From Pseudophaeomoniella oleicola (lineage: Eukaryota; Ascomycota; Eurotiomycetes; Phaeomoniellales; Phaeomoniellaceae), in contig QWDQ01000035.1 in assembly GCA_003868215.1 (NCBI GenBank), forward strand, positions 186,001-250,000: DNA of 64,000 nucleotides, in the 5' to 3' direction. The notes beneath the pieces were generated by a model that worked only from the letters and a program-made list of their open reading frames with translations, had not been told where the DNA came from and did no database searches. Both the position numbers and the translations under genes were made by a program. Numbering within the stretch: position 1 is the first letter of the stretch; each line of letters begins with the position of its first letter. Of this stretch, positions 10,788 through 22,828 are shown piece after piece.

Positions 10788-10853
10788 ACAAAAAACAAGA
10801 AAGTTGGGAATTTGGGGAGCGGATTATGCGTTTTGTCGCACGTATAGGAAGCA

Positions 10854-12197
10854 TCATCTCAGACTTTGTGACCCGCCGCCGCTGCCGCTGCCGCCCTGTG
10901 GTAGTCCAAAGAATTTGGGTCTGAGATTCCCCTCCGGGTTTCGTTGGACTTCGGGTTCTAGGATCTGTAATCTTCCTCCTCCTCCTCCTCCTCCTCCTCC
11001 TCCGCCAGCTCCTGCGCCTTCGGCCATGGCGGTTCCGAGGATTGTTGATCGTAAGGGTGGTAAGGTGGGTCCAGACGTGTTGTTGTTGGATCTGTCGTCT
11101 GCTGGAGGGAGCTGCGACGTTTGCTCGTTCCAGGTTGGGAGTTTTGTTTCGCCGGATAGATAGCGAGGGCGGCCGGTCGTTGGGGGTGGGGGGAGATTGC
11201 TCCGAAGTTGGGAGACCGCGTCGTTAGAGGTGATTCCCGGATCGGCAGTTGGGGAGATCGCCGTTGGATGACCACCCAGATCGAAGTTGTCTTGTGCACC
11301 TGGATATATGGGATCGATGAGATTCGGAGAGTTGTACTGCGTGCCGGATGAGGATTTCAAAGCACGGGCGGAATCATCTTCGTCAACGTCCATTTCCCAT
11401 GTTTCATAGGACGAGGTGGATGCCGATCGGCTATTGACAGGCCCCTGGATTGCTGGTCAGCGTTGGCCAACAATGCAAATGATCATCGGCAGTACCTGGG
11501 ACAAGAGCTGGTCAACTTTACAGACGAGCTGTTCAGTGAGCTGGCCGCTATTGCTAATCTGTTTTAGCAAGTTGCGATGCTCTCGTAGACTGCTTTTGAG
11601 GGCATCGCGATCGCTCGGCGACGTGGAGGAGTTCGCCAGAGAGGACGTTGGCGGTAGGCCTTCTGCCCATTGATCGACGTGACCTCTCTCCCCGGTCGGA
11701 TCGGCGTCCTCTTGCGACGCGTCGACAAAAGACCCGATATCCTCGTAGGATGCACCACTTCGAATGACGGCAAGCAGTTGGTTGGCTACGGTATCGGAGT
11801 CGGATCGAAGGACATCCAGGATCTGTCCTAGTAGTTGTTGCTGGGTCCTGGCTTCCTTGATTTTACTGTGCCATTTACGGCGTCCGTCCGTGGATAAGTC
11901 AAACTTGCAAGCCGTGCCGTTCTTGGTACACAGCTCGCATGGGCCGTTTCTGTCCCCGGCGTTGCACTAGAGGTGGAGAAACATGAATGTCGGGAGGCGA
12001 AAGAACCGTTGGTAGGCGATACGTACCTTTTGCTTCTTGCGACGACATTCGGAACATGCGGACGTGATGTTCTTGTGTTTGGTTCTCTCACGATGGCCCG
12101 ATCCAGATATCGAGTGAGGTTCGACAGCACGAGCAGATGGCGGTGCTGTTGCCGGTGCTAGTACTGGGAGACCGGGTGGCATCGTGGCCCGGACCAT
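10854..12197 (-). CDS. Zn(II)2Cys6 transcription factor
   Basis: Three exons (12027-12197, 11496-11966, 10854-11444), all phase 0, give 410 aa. The binuclear zinc cluster uses Cys48, Cys51, Cys58, Cys67, Cys70 and Cys77 (CSECRRKKQK, then CNAGDRNGPCELC). The first intron splits it just before Cys58. Residues about 95-135 (LGQILDVLRSDSDTVANQL and IRSGASYEDIGSF) match the short helical segment found after the cluster in a group of fungal regulators. The rest is Ser/Pro-rich and likely disordered. A glycine run near residue 365 is encoded by a GGA repeat. No fungal-specific middle homology domain is visible. I chose the first ATG (12197); an upstream exon is possible because the frame stays open upstream. 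Targets are unknown. Confidence 0.82.
10972..11003 (-). repeat. Coding GGA/TCC microsatellite (poly-Gly)
   Basis: A trinucleotide repeat inside the last exon of the zinc-cluster gene. It encodes an uninterrupted glycine run of about eleven residues, a likely length-variable site. Confidence 0.9.
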
Positions 12198-13677
12198 GGG
12201 AACATCCCCCGATGGCAACTGGAAGATGGACAATCGAACCTCAGAGAGGCCTACGGCAGAAATTCGATGTTGATTGATGGAATTGATGAATTATCCATCC
12301 TTGATAACGGTATGCGAATCCCCCGGGTACACTTGATTGGAAGCTCGATCTTCGTCGATAGTGATCCACTACAGCGTTTCCTGACGAATGATTGAGGCAA
12401 ACGTTGAAGAGCAGTAGATGGGTCTTTTGGAGCATAGTCACCTGAATAGACACGGGTAGATCAGTAGGATTCGGGATTAGCCTTGAACCCGGAACATGGT
12501 TGTGTCTGTTGGGTATGGCGAGAGGAGAGAGAGGAGAGGAGGGCCAGATATAGGAGGGTAAGGTAAGGTAAGGTAAGGTAAGGTAAGGTAAAGTAAAGTA
12601 AAGTAAAGTACCTAGGTAACCTGGAAGGTAAGTTACCAGGTAATTATAAAGAAAAGAAAGAGTATCAGAAGAGGAAGAGGAAGAGGAAGAAGAGTATCGC
12701 GATACGGCAACACGGGAAAAGGGCAAAGCTCGAGAAAGGGCAGAGCAAAGGGCAAAACCAATGGAGAGCGATGATTGGTCCGGCATCGCAAACTTCTTCC
12801 GATGGCTCACGATTGGCCGAGACAGGACATTATTTCCGACGCCAGTCAATCCCATCGATTCAGCGATCATTTATTTAATTACTACGGTATGAACTTCCAA
12901 TGTAGATCAGACAGATCTTTGTCTTCGCCTTTATCATCTACCACTGAAGAGACTAGTCGATCATCAGTCCCTGCGCTTGATATTCCTGCAACAAATCTCG
13001 ACATCTCCGTCGCCTCGATTGGGATTGGGATTGGGAGTGAAAAGGATGATGGCTAAGTTACTAAGTGCTAAGCGATCTGTCTCTGGTGACGCGGTGGCGT
13101 AACCTCGAGTGATATATCACAAAACAGCCCCATTGGCCTCATATAAGAACTCTGTTCCAAAGGACTTTGCAGATGCGCAACGTCTAGATTCGTGTCTCCC
13201 GCGCAGGATTGGGCCAAACCGATCAGCCGAAAGATTTACGCACGCTCTTGAAGCGTTATGTGCGAGATGGGGAAATTTGCATCCTGTGCAGTAATGTACA
13301 CCACTGGTTGGGCAATATCCTCGATTGTCCTCTCACGAATCTAAGCTAGGTCATCCAAAAAGCTATATGCATCTGCCTCACAAAATGGTGATCAGAAATG
13401 GCAAAGAATCAGGTGGAGTTCCAGGAGGATGAGATCGGATCAGCGTGCAAGTCCCTCGAAGTGTAGAATTGCTCCTAATTGGCAATCGGACAGACTCAAC
13501 ATGGAGAGGAACATATAACCCTCAAATGGCTAGGTGATTGATGGGATAGCTGTAACTGCGGCTACGGCCGAGCCGTCACTTTTAGCCTCCGATACGAGGG
13601 ACTGTCTGTGGCACTGGATAGGCCGGTTGGTCATTGGACTCTTGAAAGCTTACCTTCGGGTAGATGTCAAGCTCCAG
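12198..13677. other. Intergenic region with GGTAA pentamer array
   Basis: About 1.5 kb without a supported gene. It contains a tandem GGTAA/AGTAA array at 12556-12610 and a GAAGAG-rich tract near 12665-12695. It should hold the promoter of the zinc-cluster gene and the 3' region of the pseudouridine gene. Confidence 0.5.
12556..12610. repeat. GGTAA/AGTAA pentanucleotide tandem repeat
   Basis: About eleven tandem five-base units: first AGGTA repeats, then AAGTA variants, ending at a CCTAGGTAACCTGG motif. It lies about 360 bp upstream of the chosen start of the zinc-cluster gene. Confidence 0.9.
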
Positions 13678-16252
13678 TCATAGCTTGTCGAGTGCGGATG
13701 ATAGTTCTTTAACACCGGCGCCAACAGCTTCAGCGCTTTTGAGGGTTTTGATTGCTGCTCTTTGTGCAACAGGTACCACATCTTCCACTCGCATCCCATC
13801 TCTGCGCACAAGCCCTGCCATAAGCACACCTAACAGTGTGTCGCCGACTCCATTCACACTGACTACTTCACCGTCGGGAACCACCTCGGCGGCTGGGAAG
13901 AGGCGCATGTAGACTCCGCCTATACTCGTGTCCTGGTAGGAGCTTCGACTGAGTATGAACGGTGCACATTCAGGGTCGGTCAGCCTCGGGTCCCCCTTCT
14001 GGAGGAGTTGTGTCAGGAGACAACCTTCTGGACCTAGCTTCGTCAAGATGCAGGGCATGAAGGGAAGAAGTTGGATCGTTCTTTGCGGTACTCCTTGATC
14101 GACAAGCTTCGCGTTGGTTATGTGAGTGAAACGGTCTCTAGATCCTGCACTAGGAAGGCCAAGTTGGTCGATGACGTGCCACCAGCTCTCGGATTCGAAG
14201 AGCAAAGCTTTACTAGCTGCGCTCCACATTGTGTCGAGTTCGATCGAATTGGGGCTCGCTAGATCGAGAACGTGGTGTGGCCATACAGTCTCTTGTCTAA
14301 CAATTTCCGATACTCTCTGCAACAGCCGAGATGCCTTCTGCGTGGAGACAGGTTCAAAAGCGACAAGCTTCTTAGCAGCCTTTGCAGCCGATATGATCTG
14401 TCGAAAGATAGCCGGTGACCAGTTTCCATCAACCACAACCCACTTGGGCTTATGTACGTCGATGACGGAGGACCAGTGATCCGCAGACTCAAGCTCCCGT
14501 GACGCGAGTATGGAGAAGTCAGACATTGCCAGCACCAGATCTTTCTTGGCATCGTTGACAGCAACGTATTGAGCCGTGGAAGCACCGTCCGTGCCGCCTT
14601 CGAGTACGGTGATAGCGGAGCTGTCCATGCCATTTTGTTCGAGACGAGAGATCAGAGATGACCCGGAAAGATCATCGGCCACAGCACTGGAGAGCACGAC
14701 GGAGGCACCGGCGAGATGAGCAGCATATGCTACATTGTGGCCAACTCCACCTATCGAGGATGAAACTCGCGAGGGATTTGATGTATGGGGTATAGGGACA
14801 GGATCAGACTCAAAGCCATCGAACGGTGTATAGTCACATATTAGATCAGAAGCGATTGACCCAGCAACAACGATATCACTAGTTTGTCGTGCCTTCGGGG
14901 TAATTTGATCTTCACGTAGAGACGTTGGTTCCGACCCCTTATTCGGTATGTCTTGGACGAAGCCGGAACCAGCTTCTGCTTTACTAGAAACTGCAATAGT
15001 ACTCCTTGAAATAAAAACCACAATCAGCCATTGATGGCCCTTCCCATATCGAGTTTTGCTCACCGCTCAAGGATGGGCTTTTCTCGTAGCTCCAACTTAG
15101 CCAATTCCACTGCCACTTTTGTGCCTCGGATGATGTTTGCCTCGACCAACGCTTTGTTGGCTTGGACGCTCTTCCCGGCGCTCAATTCCTTGATCTTGCG
15201 CAGAATGAACGGTGTATTGTCAGATCCGGCTGCACCGGCTGCCTCGGCCAGTCTGATGGCTTCGGAGATGATGGTATCCATCTCCGGCTTGGGTATCTGG
15301 GCCTGCTCAGGCACAGGGTTTGCGAAGTGTAGGCCGGATTGCAGTGGGAATTTGGTCTGTGCGTATATGATGGCTGCTGCCTCTGCTTCGTCTCTGATCA
15401 CCCTGGGACTTTTCGTGCCGCTGTCCCTCGAGAAGAAAGCGGGGAAATCCACTGAGGGCCCTTCGCGACCGTCTGCGAATGTACCGACGCCGACGCCTTG
15501 CGTCTCCAGATACTCGAGCGTACGGGGAATGTCGAGGAAGCTCTTGCATCCCGAACTTATGACTGTGACGGGTGTACGGCCCAGCTCCGTCAGGTCCGCC
15601 GAGACGTCCATCGAGTTCTCTCCTCCCCGATGCACACCCCCGAGACCTCCGGTGGCAAAGATCTTGATCCCTGCTAAATGTGCGAGGACCATGGTACCAG
15701 CTATCGTTGTCCCGCCGTTTATCTTCTCACCCCTCAGTCCCTGTTTCGTCTCTGTCAGCGAAAAAGAAAGACTCCCCATATGTCTTTCAGCGTACCAATC
15801 CAGAAATGAAACCCAAGTCTCTCCTTGATATCTTCCACACCTTCTGCGTATCAATCGACGCAGTAAGCTCGATGATCTCTTCCGGCGACATGCCCACTTT
15901 CGCAACTCCATCGAGCACACCAATCGTCGCCGGAATGCCTCCATTCACACGCACAAGCGACTCGAGATGCGACGCAAGCGCAACATTATCGGGATACGGC
16001 CAACCTGAGAGAAGAGAATTAGTTGCACTGTCAACACCGTCAGCAGAAAAGGAAGCTATATATACCGTGGGTATAAATCGTAGTCTCAAGAGCAACGACA
16101 GGTTTCCCCGTAGCTAGTGCCTCACGCACCTCCTCCGATACCTTGAAGAAGTCATGTCTTCCGGACAGGTTACGCGCAGCTACGGGACCAGTTGTTGACC
16201 ACAGCCTTCTCTGCAGCAGCAGCGGCCGGCGCAAGGTTTGTAACAGCACCAT
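13678..16252 (-). CDS. Bifunctional pseudouridine-5'-phosphate glycosidase / PfkB-type pseudouridine kinase
   Basis: Four exons (16066-16252, 15796-16004, 15064-15740, 13678-15004) give 799 aa. Residues about 35-350 are a PsuG/IndA-type glycosidase, with PVVALETTIYTHGWPYPDN carrying the conserved Glu, KISRRDL with the catalytic-type Lys, and NGGTTIAGTM and GGLGGVHRG. It splits pseudouridine-5'-phosphate into uracil and ribose-5-phosphate. Residues about 370-790 are a PfkB kinase, with IGGVGHNVAYAAHLAG and the ATP/base motif NGVGDTLLG (Val where Ala is usual in GAGD). Together they make a complete pseudouridine breakdown enzyme. The N-terminus, MVLLQTLRRPLLLQRRLW, is Arg/Leu-rich and lacks acids, so mitochondrial import is likely. 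Introns are 55-61 nt. Confidence 0.92.
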
Positions 16253-16681
16253 TTAACGAAACAAATTGTCTGTGGAAAATAGGAGGACGGTCGGAGCCAT
16301 TGGTGTGATTATGTACGCGCATGTTCTCGGTGGACATGTCCGGTGGGACCACCGGGAGGAAATCAAGGCGGCGTCGCATCGCATCACGGGAGCAGAATGC
16401 ATTTGCTGATGGAGCAACGTCTTAAGGAAGCTAGGTAGGATACAAGCTTGAGAATTGAAATTGCTATTGTAGACTACATATGGGTATCTGTTTGACCTTT
16501 TTCCTCAGCTACCACAAATTTTGGGGCCCTGTCCTTAGCCATCACCATCTAGAAACCATCCCGGAGCTGAAATTAAGAAGGTGAACGCCTGCGCTATGCA
16601 TAAATCCCTTTTTTTTTTGATACCGGAAAACCCTTGACAACCTGCTGATGTAAGAGCATAATTATCTCTCTTTTTCCTCTA

Positions 16682-17579
16682 TCATCGGATACCAAGCTGT
16701 TGCCTCAAAGCCATTATCTGTGCTCGTTCCGTCGGAGGTAGAGTATCTATCGTTGCTTGGTCCATTTGCATGACTTGACGTAGCAACTCATCTTGCGACA
16801 TAGCTGGAGCTGGTTGGGGTTGACTCATTTGAGGGGGTGGAGGGGCGTATTGCTGAGGTGTTTGGATGGGCATCGGTGGATATCCGTACTGGGGTTGTTG
16901 TTGTTGTTGCTGTTGGGGCATTGGAGGAGCAGTGGCTCTCGAGGTCTGTTCTACCACTCGCGCAAGAACTTGTGGGTCGACGAGGTTCATAAGAATGAGC
17001 GCCTGGAAGATGGCATAGGAGAGTTGTGGTGCTTGCTTGAGAAGCTCCGTAGCTTTGGCTGGATCCGACATGACCAATTGCTTCATTTGCGTAAGAACAT
17101 CAAGCAATTGTTGTGGCGGTAGGGTGTTCAGGGTCTGAGAAATTGCATCGCCGCATTTCAAATTTGGCGCAAGGTCTACTCCAGGAGGCAATGGAGGAAG
17201 AGCTGACTGTCCCTGTTGCGCGAGAGGTCCGTCTTGCTGATTGTAGTCTGTCGGGACAGAGTCTTTCTCATTGTTATGCGGATAGTCCACCCTGATTTTC
17301 CTTCCGTTGATCTCGTAGTCGTTCAAGTTGCGAACCGCTGAAGCTGCGGCATCTGCATCGGCGAAATCTGCGAACCCAAAGCCTTTGGGCTTCCCGGTCT
17401 CAGGGTTTGTCATAAGACGGAATTTCGTGACAGTTCCCGCTTGACTCAGAAGATGGATGATCTCCTCTTCTGTCAGGTCTGAAGCGCGTGTTGTCAGTAC
17501 AGTAGCTTGTAAAGATGTCCGATGCGAACTCACTGAACGGGATGTTCCCAATGAAAATACTCCTCCCGGACGGCGGCAT
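16682..17579 (-). CDS. RNA15: Cleavage/polyadenylation factor CstF-64 / Rna15
   Basis: Two exons (17534-17579, 16682-17478) give 280 aa. An N-terminal RRM has RNP2 IFIGNIPF (split by the 55-nt intron just after) and RNP1 KGFGFADF; it binds the U/GU-rich element downstream of poly(A) sites. Residues about 120-190 form the hinge domain that binds the CstF-77 partner (LNTLPPQQLLDVLTQMKQLV; LSYAIFQALILMNLVD). A Pro/Gln-rich linker follows. The last 40 residues are the CSTF C-terminal three-helix domain (DELLRQVMQMDQATIDTLPP; ALRQQLG). Length and order are as expected for filamentous fungi. The gene is divergent from the alcohol dehydrogenase gene, 625 bp apart. Confidence 0.95.
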
Positions 17580-18204
17580 CGTGACTACGTTGTTTGTCCA
17601 CTTAGCTCGTCCAAGATATATACGTGATGTGTCTGCGACAAGTTTGGGGTAGTGAGACAGTGTGTGAACGATGCGCGACCTTGTACCAGCCTTACTACGT
17701 AGTAAGGTGTCTCGATGTTCCTACACAGTAAATCGGCTGCCAAGGAGACTTTGATCCTAAAGTGAGATAGCGCAAGATGTTCTAAACGCCAAGGCCATAC
17801 CACGGCGTCGTATTCATGAGAGCTTCCTCATATCTCTCGTGGCTAGATATATTAAATCTCTCCAAAGCTCACCCGGCTGTCCAAGATGAATCAATTGATG
17901 TATTGACCACGACAAGAGACGATATATATTATACATTCGATGCATTATCGAAAGCCAATATCTGGTACGTAAGTAGGAGGTACAGCTTCATCTCTCTGGT
18001 CCATCGCCGAATACGGAGCTTGTCGGAGTTCTTCACAATATGCTGGGCAGCGGGAAAATCCACATATATCAGAATGGGCTTTGGGACCTACACATCTCAA
18101 AAACACTACTTAGTAAACGTCTACAGGCATTGTTTAGTTCCGTAAGAGTTCTCAGGGGGTAATCAATTACTTACTCGAAGCGACACTTGACATCACCTGT
18201 CGAC
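17580..18204. other. Divergent promoter region
   Basis: This 625-bp interval separates divergent RNA15-like and alcohol dehydrogenase genes. No coding sequence supported; it is AT-richer than the genes, with TATA-like stretches near 17925-17935. Confidence 0.5.
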
Positions 18205-19714
18205 ATGGACGCGGTGGTGTTCAAAAAGGTCCGCCAAGTCGTGGTCGAGAAACAGCCGATTCCAGAGATCCTCGACTCCAAGGATGCCATCGTTAGGGTT
18301 ATATACTCTGCGATTTGTGGAAGGTCTGTCAGTCAAGGAAAACCCCCGCCGCGTTGAAAAGTCCCAAAAATATAAAACAGGGAGAAGCATAAGAGAAGGA
18401 ATCGTGCTGCTATGTTGTCTCTACCTACATGGCTCTATACTACCTCCAATTACCACCTCTGTTTTGATGGTATGGATTACTGATATTTAACTTGCGGCAT
18501 AGTGATTTACATCCCTTTCGTGGAGTTGAACCATGTAAGGCCGGAACAATCATGGGCCATGAACTCTACGGGACCATCGAGAAGACGGGTGAAGGAGTTC
18601 GGAATCTGCAGATCGGAGACAAAGTGATCTGCCCTTTCACAATTAGCTGGTGAGATGTTCCCCAACAGTGGACGGATACCACCTCCTTGGGCTCACATCC
18701 CTGACGCATGACTTCTCGATGTCCATGTCGTACTATAATGGGGGCTTGGGCTGATTGTATCATCACCATCCCAGCGGCGAATGCTTCTACTGCCAAAATG
18801 GATATTCTAGTCGTTGCACGGAAAGCCAATTGTTCGGCGGTCCCAACCTCCAGGGGACACAGGCTCAATACGTCCGTATCCCCTGGGCCGAAGGGACCCT
18901 GATGAAGGCCATGGATGACATAGATCCTAAAAGTTTGGTTCTCATGGGAGACGTCCTTCCAACTGGCGTATGTTGACTTAAGTCCCCATCGGCAGGGTGG
19001 GTGCAGCCGCTGACAATCCTTATACCAGTACTTTGCGGCAGCATCCGCACTCAACCTATCAACCCCATCGCCCTCTCAAGTGCGAACCGGCAACTCATCC
19101 CCGCCGCCACCGGTAGTAATCGTCCTCGGTTGCGGTCCCGTCGGCATCTGCGCCATGATCGCCGCCGCATCCCTACTCAAACCCCGCCATCTCCTCGCCA
19201 TCGACTCAGTCCCATCCCGACTCGAGCTCGCCCGAAGCCTCGGCGCCGAACCGCTCAACCTCGATCTTGGCACCGAACAGATCTTGAACAAGGTTAGATC
19301 CGTCACCCAAGGCCGAGGTGCAGATATCGTGTTGGAAATCGTCGGAGCGAGCAGCGCGATCAAACTCGGCTTTGATGTCTTGAGGCCGTTTGGGACTCTG
19401 GTCAGCGTCGGTGTTCACTCTGAAGATTACCCCTGGAACATGGATGATGGTGAGTCCCCCTCCATTCTCTCCCCCAATTATCTCTCCTCAAACAAACTAA
19501 TTCGGTTCTAGCATATTCCAAAAACATCCGCCTCCAATTCGGCCGCTGCCCCGTCCGTTCCATCTTCCCATCCGCCCTCGAATTCCTGCGCGAAAACGCC
19601 GCCAAATTCGATCTGGTGGCTCAATCGACCATCATTATGCCGCTGAGCGAAGCCGTCGAGGCTTATGAGTTGTTCGATCAGAGGAAGGTGGGGAAAGTTT
19701 TATTGAGGGCTTGA
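18205..19714 (+). CDS. Zinc-dependent medium-chain alcohol dehydrogenase
   Basis: Five exons (18205-18323, 18503-18649, 18775-18967, 19029-19449, 19512-19714) give 360 aa in frame. Catalytic-zinc ligands appear in SAICGSDLHP and MGHELYG. The four structural-zinc cysteines lie in CGECFYCQNGYSSRC. The NAD(P)-binding motif is VLGCGPVGICA. The protein resembles the formaldehyde/sorbitol-dehydrogenase side of the family rather than yeast ADH1, but the substrate is not readable. The first intron is long (179 nt) with a weak GTCTGT donor and the second is 125 nt, so those boundaries are the least sure. The end KVGKVLLRA is usual for the family. The gene is convergent with the Mam3-like gene, 179 bp apart. 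Confidence 0.87.
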
Positions 19715-19893
19715 GAAGGGGGGAGAGAGGAAGGTGGTAGAGAGGTAGGGACAGCGTGAATGTTCAGATGCCTCTATAAACAAGACTTATGATAGATGAT
19801 GAAACTCTAGACAATAAATATGTACGTAAAGTAAATAATTCAGAACTCCACGTCGTACCTCTGTCATCACAAAACGCTTATTTTTCTATTCAG

Positions 19894-21799
19894 TCACGTC
19901 AACAGCGGTTCTTCTGCCGAAGAGTTGTATCCGGAAACATCAAAAGCATCATCACTCGTCGATCTCCGATGAGTATCTGACCTCTTGTGTCCCGCTACCC
20001 GCCCTGATCCCTGTGGTGGATGGCTCATTGGATCGTGGACATCGTCGCTCCCCTCTGCTGGTGCTGGTGCTGGTGCTGTTGCTACTGGCAGAGACACCGT
20101 ACTGTTGTTGCCGCTGCCGGAATGATGGAGAACAAGTTTCTGGATCCCGCGGGAATTGACGAAGCTCTCGGAGATGCTGCCACGCGGAGTGAAGGGTGAA
20201 TGTGGGGAGATCGGAAGCTGTGGTGATAGTCCCTTGGAGGAGGTGGGTTGCAGGGTGGGCCCGAAATAGTCGTCAGGAGGCGAGGAAGCGTCATACAGGA
20301 TGTTGTCTGGGTGCAAGAGTGGCTGACGTGGTTGATGGGAGGTCCCGCTGTGATCAGTTTGTCGCGATATATGATTCTTTGGAATAGTTGCGCCTCGCTG
20401 CGATAGTTCTGCCATGGGTATTGGTAGGTGTCGTCGTGTCTTTTGTCGCAATTTTCCTATTATGTCCTGGGGTCTGAAGCTCCATTCTTGCGATTCTGTG
20501 TTATCCGAAACCCGTAATTCAGGCGATGGAGCAATGCGTCGGACGGCATTGTGGACGTCAATATATACATCTGACTCGTCGATTATCTCCTCCCCAATGA
20601 GCTCTTCAAGGACATCCTCGAATGTCGCTATCCCGATTGCGCCTGATTCCCCACCAGGACTGTCTGAGATGAGAACCATATGAGCCTTGCCTTCTTGAAA
20701 GAAATTGATTATGTCGAGGCAACTGGTATTGGGATCCGTTTGTGGTAACGTTCGCAAGCTAAAATCTCGGACACGTTTCTCCTCTGCTGGGTCGTAGCCA
20801 ATCAGGATTCTTGTCAGTAGCATGCCAATGAAATCCTTGTCGCCTGCGGGTGACCATCTGTATACTGGGATTCGTGAGTAGCCGTGAGAGATGATTTGGC
20901 CAATCGAGGCTCTATCCAGGATATCGTCAATAGAAAGAGTGAAGACACGGTCTATGGGAGTCATTATGCTGCCAACCGTCTTCTCGCTCATATCTAGAAC
21001 GGAACTAATGATGGTAATCTCGTCCGAGTTTAGTTGCTGGTTATGCATTGATACCAGAGCTTTCAAGCCTGCCTTTTTATAGAGGCCACCACTAGTACCG
21101 TTTCCAAGCATTTTATCTAGCAGTTTTGCCGTGGGCCAAGCAATGGGCGCGAGAATGTACATGAGAGCCAACACAAATGTAGCTGACCGGGCACCAATTG
21201 GGAGTCCGTATTGCACGCAAACAGACTGTGGGAGAATCTCCCCAAAAATCACTTCCGAGTGTCAGTAACAGTAGACATTCTAGATGAAAAATTTACCGAT
21301 AAGAATGGTACTAAGAAGAGCGGCAGCTACCCCATGACCCAATGACCGATCGAGAATGATCGGAAGTGCTTCATTGACAATGACATTACTGAGGAGGATG
21401 GTCACAAGAACCCAATGCTTGCCCTTCTTGAGTACTCCGAGCACTTTGGCAGCGTGTGTTCTTTCTGGTTCCTCGCCGGACGTAGCAAGAACTTTAAGAA
21501 AGACTTCATCCTAACAACAAGTCAGCGGAATTACATAGTTTTAGTAAATATCCAATTACCTGGCCCATCAAAGCTACTGTCAATCCAGCGAATGCACCGC
21601 CAAATACGACGAGAATTGTGGCAATGCCGAGATAAAGCCACAGACTTGGATCATCCGGAGAGGGTGTCGCCCCATCTCTGCCCTTCAGCGAGGGTTGATC
21701 TGATACCGGTAGAGCACCAACATATGGAATTGCTGATAGAATGATCGCAAATACGTATAACGCTTGTGAAGAGGACAGAATCCCATCCTTTATACCCAT
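19894..21799 (-). CDS. MAM3: CNNM/DUF21 membrane protein with CBS pair, Mam3-like
   Basis: Three exons (21560-21799, 21297-21510, 19894-21251) give 603 aa. An N-terminal hydrophobic segment ([19 protein letters not shown]) may be a signal sequence. The DUF21/CNNM membrane core follows, with [20 protein letters not shown], a long loop, then [20 protein letters not shown] and [12 protein letters not shown]. The CBS-domain pair begins at [14 protein letters not shown] and includes [10 protein letters not shown] and [10 protein letters not shown]. The last 200 residues are Ser/Pro-rich and look disordered. Yeast Mam3 is a vacuolar protein affecting manganese and other metal homeostasis; animal CNNMs concern magnesium. 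An in-frame upstream TTG was rejected in favour of the ATG at 21799. Confidence 0.9.
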
Positions 21800-22828
21800 A
21801 GTTTCCAAGTCACAACAACTGCTACAGAGGGATTCCAACAGCCAGTATGAGCCACCTCAGAGACGCCATATTAGATATGCATTACTCCGCCGATGTGACC
21901 ACCATACGGCGCCCAGAAGATAGACATTGTGCGAAAGGGCAAATATGAGGATCTCTGGAGAGATGAAGAGCTGGAGCGAGATTGTCTAGGCTTGTTTCTT
22001 GCATCGCGTTGCTCCTTTAGTGGAGCCACAAGGACACGATCTACAGTCTCAGTTTATCCCCGTGTTATCCACTCTAGAGCATTTTCGTTCTGGTTATCGT
22101 GCAAGCTTCAGTTCAAGCGAGGTGAGATTTAGTAAAATGAATGAGGAAATACCAATAAGACAATGTCTTTGGTAGTAAAGTCAGAGATTGAATGAGAATG
22201 TCGGTTGGATCTACAAGACAAGATATCGCCGGTTGGCAGAGTTCGGATGATGGGGGTCACTTTAAGGTGTTCTCAAACAATACCCCGGGGCCCACGTCAA
22301 TTGCTTAGCTATACACCCTTTGGCCCACGATCCTTTGCCTCTGCTTCTTGTTTACCAACGTCGACTTGTTGCTTTGCACATCCTGTAACTTCATATACTT
22401 ATATATGCCACATCATCGAGAAAGCAACTTTGACTATTGAATATATTAAAGAGCCAATGATGATTGCGAACCTCTGGCTGCTGAGTCTTTTCACTGCAAT
22501 GGCCAATCAAGGGTTGCAACATGACGACAGTAATATCGGTTACAGACGAACAGATATATACAGGAATGTCCCGGAGTCTTTTCGGATTCAAATCGACAGA
22601 TAGCCTTGCGATAGATCATCCGTACAGATCACATGAACCGAGTCCCGAAAGGTGCGATAGCGGGGTGCAGCCCACCAAGGTCAACAGAATCCCTGTCTTG
22701 TCCATTACAAATCTGGGATTCAAAAGTACCTATATTTCGATGAGTTCTGCTTCCAAAGACCCTTTCCATCATCTCAAACCGATCTTCTTTGGAAACCTCC
22801 CGTTGGATCTTGAAGGTTTCAATCCACC
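21800..22828. other. Divergent promoter region
   Basis: About 1 kb between the divergent Mam3-like and P450 genes. Short frames occur but none shows a domain or start context worth calling. It likely contains both promoters. Confidence 0.45.

Larger units (their letters stand above)
10088..10853. other. Low-complexity intergenic region with assembly gap
   Basis: No genes. In order it contains ATAC tetranucleotides near 10392, a GGA tract, poly-C runs, a stretch left of the gap made only of C and A, ten Ns, then G/A/T-only sequence, long A runs and another poly-C run. The base composition changes so sharply that part of this may be misassembled or low-quality sequence. Confidence 0.7.

Noticed and set aside
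10337-10857. Proline/glycine-rich open frames on both strands around the N gap
   Set aside because: They are read through homopolymers and unknown bases and are not evidence of genes.
12241-12870. Minus-strand frame of 209 codons upstream of the zinc-cluster gene
   Set aside because: Composition is driven by GGTAA and GAAGAG repeats (LPYLTLPYLTL; SSSSSSSSS). An upstream exon of the regulator hidden here remains possible.
15031-15828. Plus-strand frame of 265 codons opposite the pseudouridine enzyme
   Set aside because: It is an antisense shadow of the glycosidase exon, whose family match is certain.
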